Assembly: GCA_025201705.1 (NCBI GenBank)
Contig: MU617207.1
Location: 1-11,564 of the forward strand
Direction of reading: 5' to 3'
Source: Dissophora ornata
Lineage: Eukaryota > Mortierellomycota > Mortierellomycetes > Mortierellales > Mortierellaceae
Length of the DNA stretch: 11,564 nt
This document shows, piece after piece, positions 6,939 through 11,564 of this stretch. The translations under genes and the position numbers were made by a program. The notes beneath the pieces were generated by a model. That model was not told the origin of the DNA. It made no database searches and was given only the letters and a program-made list of their open reading frames with translations. The first letter of the stretch is position 1. Each line of letters opens with the position of its first letter.

Positions 6939-9900
6939 ATGTCAGGATATCCCCAGCAGCAGCAGCGCCCATATTATCCTGGTCCGGCTCAGGGACAACC
7001 AGGTCAGCCTGGGCAACCTGGACAAGGTCAGCTGGCACCGCCACCAAACGGATACCAGCAACAGCAGCCGCCTTCACCGCTCCAGCAGCAGCAAAAGGTA
7101 GGCCCAGGACCCTATGGAAATGCCCCTCGTCCTGGCGCACCCATGGTTGGTAGTCCTGGCATGCCACCAGGAGTTCGCCCCATGCAACAAGGTAGGGCAA
7201 TTAAAGCCCAGAGCAAGACGACATTTATCTACCACTAGGATGGCAACTCTTAACATTCATCCTGTTTTCCATTTAGGATCCCCCGTCAGACCCCCTGTAA
7301 ATGCACCTTACCAGCAACAACAGCAGCAACAATATGGGGCTCGACCCAACCCCAGACCTCCTGGAGCAAGACCCCCAATGGGGCCTCGTCCGCCCCTTCC
7401 TTCCAACCAGCAGATCAGGAGTGCATCTCCAATGCCAGGCCAAGCCCCCGGCGCTCCTTCCCCTCGCCCAGTTCATATGACTCAAACGCCTACACCTATG
7501 AGCACTCCAGGATCAACTGGACAGAACATCCAGTCGCCTCTTCATCACCCGCAACCACCTTATCAGAGAGCTGTAACTCCTCTGGGACAAACCCCACCAC
7601 CTCAGCAATCACCCTATCAGCAGCCTCAGCAGCCTATTCATCCACCAGCGTCCGCAGATCAGAATGGAGGTGGTATGAATGGACTCTATAACCAAATGTC
7701 CAACATGTCTGTCGGATCGAACGGCCCAGCAGATCAGCAAGCATCGGGCCTTTCACCGATTCCACCTCAGGGACCGCCTGCTCAAACGGAGGTACGAATG
7801 GCAAATCACAGACGTCCTTCTCCTCAACGCGATCGATCGGATTTCCTAACACGACGGCTTTGTTCATTCCATTAATAGTTCAAGCCAAAGCCTGGAGCCA
7901 GAGCGAAACGCGTATTTGCCGCCGATCCCTCTGCACCTCCTCCATCTCAGGGACAAGCTGGAGTTATGCCCCCTGGCCCTCAGCCTGGAATGAACACTGC
8001 TCAGCAGCAGCCTTATGGATCACAGAACTTTGGACAGACGCCGATCCAAGGATATGCTCAGCAGCAGCAGCAACCCCCTGCGCCCTACCAGCAGCAGCAG
8101 CTACAGCCACCTATGATGAACCAGCCACCTATGCCACAGCAGCCTATGGGTCAGCAGCAGCAGCAACAACAGTTTAGACCCCAGCCTAACCAGGCTCCAA
8201 TTCAATCCGGGCCAAAGTCCAGGATCGACCCCGATCAAGTTCCGTCACCTGTTGCTGTCCAGGAGGCTGACCAAGCAGAGTGGAACGATAAGCCATTTAT
8301 CACCTCATCAAGGATACATGCCACTCCGCTAGCAAGTTCTGATTTTATGGCCATTGACGAAGGTATCAATACTATAGCCTTTTAATGTGGGGATTGAGAT
8401 GGGTCGTCGCTAGCAACTATTCATAATGGACTTATGAACATCTATATGATCCCTAGGAAACTGTAACCCTCGATTCTTCAGGATGACGACTTATAATATT
8501 CCCCACACTGAGGATATTCTCAGCTCGTCGCAGTTGCCTATGGGTCTTGTTATTCAGCCCCTAGCAAAACTCCGTGCCGATGAGGTAATGTGAACCACTA
8601 GAGAGTCAGTGTATCATCCGCAACTGTTACAACATCGCTGACCTGGTTATTCTTTGGTTCGTTACAATAGGCTCCTATTGAGACTGTCGATTTCGGTGAA
8701 TCGGGTCCGGCCAGGTGCCGTCGCTGCAAGGCCTATATTAACCCTTACATGATCTTCACCAACGGTGGCCAGCGCTTCGTCTGCAACATGTGTCTTTTCG
8801 AGAACGAAATCGATCCCAACTATTTTTGCAATCTGGACATGAACGGTCGCCGTCTGGATTTGGATCAGCGGCCAGAGTTGAGAAACGGTAGTATCGAATT
8901 CGCAGTGCCCAAGGAGTACTGGAACAAGACACCGGCCCCTGCCGCCTACGTCTTTGCCATTGATGTTTCGTGGAATGCTATCCAGAGCGGCACGCTGGCG
9001 CAATGCGTCGCTGGAATTAAGAGTGCAGTGTGGGATGAGAATGGTGTGTCGAAAATGCCTCCTGGTGCCCAGATCGGTATCCTGACTTATGACAAGACTG
9101 TGCACTTCTACAACGTTTCTGTAAGTCTTTTGTGCTAATGACTCTTTGTCACCACGACGATGGATTGAAGAAACGAGTCCCTTTACTGAATTACATTTTT
9201 TTTTGTTGTTGTTGTTGTTGTTGTTGTTGTCGTTGTTGTTGTTGCTTCTAATGGCGAAATATATGTAGCCAACCTTGGAGCAGGCGCAGATGATGGTTGT
9301 TCCTGATGTCAACGACGTCTTTGTGCCTCTCAGCGACGGATTCCTGGTGAACCCAGAGACCTCAAAGTAAGTTGCCGCCATTGTTCAGCAGGAAGTAATG
9401 TCCATAAACATGCAGTGGTTAACAATATATCTCTTGTCTCTAAGGACTATTGTGGAGTCATTATTGGATTCACTCCCCCAGCTGTTTGCCGAGAACAAGA
9501 TCACAGAGCCCGTGATTGGTGCTGTCGTTCAGGCAGTGTGCACTGCATTGGAGAGCCGTGGAGGCAAGCTGATCCTCTTCCAAACTTCTCTTCCCACATA
9601 TGGTCCTGGCGCACTGAAGCATCGCGATGATTCCAAACTATATGGCACGGACAAGGAGAGAACGTTGTATGCTCCTCAAGACGACTTTTACAAGAAACTC
9701 GGTGAGACCTGTGTGGACGCCGGTCTCTCTATCGACTTGTTCCTCTTCCCGAACGCCTATGTGGACGTTGCGACTCTGGGCTGTCTCCCTAGCATCACAG
9801 GCGGTGAGACTCTGATGTTCCAGAACTTTAATGCAGCGCGAGATGGCGTCAAGTTGATAGGAAACATTGGCCAGATTGTGAGTCGGCCGTTTGGATACAA

Positions 9901-11409
9901 TGCGTTGATGCGTGTTCGTTGCTCGACTGGCCTGAGGATCACGGAGCATTTCGGAAACTTCCACATGAAGAACAGTACGGATCTAGAATTGGCGGGATTG
10001 GACTCTGAAAAGGCGTTTGGAGTGTTGGTGAAGCATGACGGTAACCTGAACGAGAGGACGGAGGCGTCGTTCCAGGTCGCGCTGTTGTACACGACCGCTG
10101 ATGGACTGAGGAGGGTACGCGTACATAACTTTAGCACGCCGGTGACGACGTTGTTGGGTAACGTGTTCCGCTGGGCGGACATGGATACGACCATCAACTT
10201 TTTGAGCAAAGGAGGTAAGTGTGGTCTAGTTGCAGCGAAATCGTGCAATTTTCGTAGTAATCGCAAGCCATTCTGAGACTTTCTTGTCCTCGTGTTATTA
10301 TAGCCATCTCGCAGGGACTGACCAGACCCTTGAAAGAAGTACGCGACGCTTTGACAGAAAAGTGTGTCAATGTTTTGTCCGCTTATCGCAAGAACTGTGC
10401 CTCGTCGACTGCACCCGGTCAGGTATATTTCAAAAGTCCATTTTTGAGCCATCTTCTTCTCTTCAAACGTGGTTTCGACATGGGGATACACGAAACTAAC
10501 TTTCAAGTTGGGTCCTTTGATATGCTGTCAATATAGCTTATCCTCCCAGAGTCCTATAAGCTCTTCCCACTTTATGCGTTGACACTCTTAAAGTCCAAGT
10601 CACTTCGTGCAGGCAATGATATCAACAGCGATATGAGGGTGCATCAGATGCGCATGATCAACAGTATGGGTGTCAGCGAATCAGTTGGCTTTTTCTACCC
10701 ACGTATGATTCCTGTGCACGAGATGGACGAGAAGGTAATGACCGCACGACAGTTTTTCGGAGCGCGCGAATGCGATGGTAGCAAAGACCAAGTTCCTAAT
10801 GGATCTTCCTTTATTATTAATAGGTTGGCGTGCAAGATCCTCACTCAACCCGAGTACTGCTTCCGCCTCTAGTCCGTGTCTCGTATGCGCGTCTGAACCC
10901 TGCAGGAGCGTACCTGCTCGAGAACGGACAGGCCATGTATCTCTGGCTTGGCCGCGATGTTCCTTCTCAATTCTTGATGGATGTCTTTGGTGTTGCAACC
11001 TTGGATGAAGTCGATCCTAACTTGGTATGTAATTTTTTTTTTCGTACGGTATCTTCTCCTTTGCTATTATCTTTGCGCGCACACGGGAAAAATGTATTCT
11101 AACGGGTTTTATTTTTCCTCTTCCTGATCTGAATAGCGTCATTTGCCTGAACTCACAAGCCAAACAAGCTTGCAGCTGAGGACGATCGCATCTTACATGC
11201 AGGGTCAACGCGCCAAGTACTTGAACTTGATCCTTGTGCGCCAGGCCAAAGATCAATCGGAACTGGAGTTCGCGAACCAGTTGGTAGAGGACAAGAACAA
11301 CGACGCGATGTCCTATGTCGACTATCTGTGTGCGATCCATCGCATGATCCAGAATGAGGTCTCGTCAAAGACCAACGATTCCAACTCGGGGCTGTGGAAC
11401 TCTAGATAA
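6939..11409 (+). CDS. COPII coat cargo-adaptor subunit Sec24, C/D-like class, 1162 aa
   Basis: Sec24 pairs with Sec23 under Sar1-GTP on the ER and selects cargo for COPII vesicles. Eleven exons: 6939-7191, 7277-7791, 7879-8362, 8457-8584, 8671-9120, 9269-9366, 9445-10214, 10304-10422, 10537-10734, 10824-11024, 11137-11409. All ten introns are GT..AG, 78-148 nt, and the joined frame is 3489 nt with no internal stop. Residues 1-370 are Gln/Pro/Gly-rich and disordered. RIDPDQVPSPV starts the conserved part at 371. The zinc finger has Cys476, 479, 498 and 501 (C-x2-C-x18-C-x2-C). The trunk domain runs about 551-787 (YVFAIDVSWNA), the beta-sandwich about 793-878, the helical domain about 888-990 and the gelsolin-like domain about 1019-1095 (AYLLENGQAMYLWLG). 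Strings such as YRKNCAS, GQLILPE and GFFYPR recall animal Sec24C/D, whose yeast relative is Sfb3/Lst1; that subclass is from memory. Length suits Sec24C/D-type proteins. The start is followed at once by the expected disordered tail. Confidence 0.97.
9196..9243 (+). repeat. T9 plus (GTT)13 repeat inside Sec24 intron 5
   Basis: Nine T are followed by eight GTT, one GTC and four GTT. The array fills a third of the 148-nt intron, the longest in this gene, and ends 24 bases before the acceptor AG at 9267-9268. A TCTAAT branch-like site lies between array and acceptor. Confidence 0.95.
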
Positions 11410-11564
11410 TCTTGAAAGGGGGGGGGGGTTGTTGGACTAGAAAGTTTAGTTGTAGACGATTTCTGTTTCGAAATAACAAAAAGGATCCAATGTTGATATT
11501 GCTGTTAAACATGATGGACGCGATTAGCCCCCTGGTGTTGCCTGAGGAAGGGCTCTTTTTTTTT
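11410..11564 (+). other. 3' flank of Sec24
   Basis: An 11-base G run (11418-11428) lies just after the stop codon. No canonical AATAAA is seen. The window ends in a T run at 11557-11564. Nothing else is recognisable. Confidence 0.5.

Noticed and set aside
8662..9381. 239-codon open frame on the - strand within Sec24
   Set aside because: It crosses Sec24 exons and intron 5 and its Asn run is the reverse of the GTT array; Sec24 exons explain the region.
9757..10506. 249-codon open frame on the - strand within Sec24
   Set aside because: It is antisense to conserved trunk, beta-sandwich and helical coding sequence, with no recognisable motif.
1..11564. A novel mobile, defence or biosynthetic system
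   Set aside because: No transposase, integrase, terminal repeats, nuclease or biosynthetic enzyme is visible; the four genes are housekeeping or regulatory types with separate roles.

Overview
The window reads as nuclear DNA of a filamentous fungus. Its protein families are eukaryotic, introns are short (78-148 nt) with GT..AG ends and CTAAC/CTGAC-like branch sites, and intergenic gaps are small. Many introns in one gene, Gln/Ser/Asn-rich tracts and a large F-box protein suggest an early-diverging lineage, perhaps Mortierellomycota. That placement is inference; no marker gene proves it.

Four protein genes are supported. From left to right: (1) about 1 kb of upstream DNA with an (AC)11 microsatellite, a polypurine run and a long CT-rich tract; (2) a single-exon F-box protein with C-terminal leucine-rich segments, + strand, 966-3461; (3) a convergent, single-exon, four-helix membrane protein on the - strand, 3570-5051, whose long cytosolic tail carries PPxY, NPF/DPF and acidic-dileucine motifs; (4) a 490-bp spacer with G/A-rich minisatellites and a perfect 15-bp inverted repeat; (5) a spliced - strand gene for an Ies6/INO80C-type INO80 subunit with a YL1-C domain, 5542-6165, whose N-terminus is uncertain; (6) a divergent promoter region; (7) an 11-exon gene for the COPII coat subunit Sec24, + strand, 6939-11409, most like the animal Sec24C/D class.

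The genes do not form a pathway. One touches ubiquitin ligase substrate choice, one membrane trafficking or sorting, one chromatin remodelling and one ER export. The Ies6-like and Sec24 genes are head to head and may share regulatory DNA. The F-box and membrane-protein genes are tail to tail with only 108 bp between stop codons. I found no RNA gene, transposon, virus-like segment, CRISPR array or gene cluster. The points that most deserve a second look are the sorting-motif tail on the sensor-like membrane protein, the frame break at the Ies6-like N-terminus, and the 15-bp inverted repeat.
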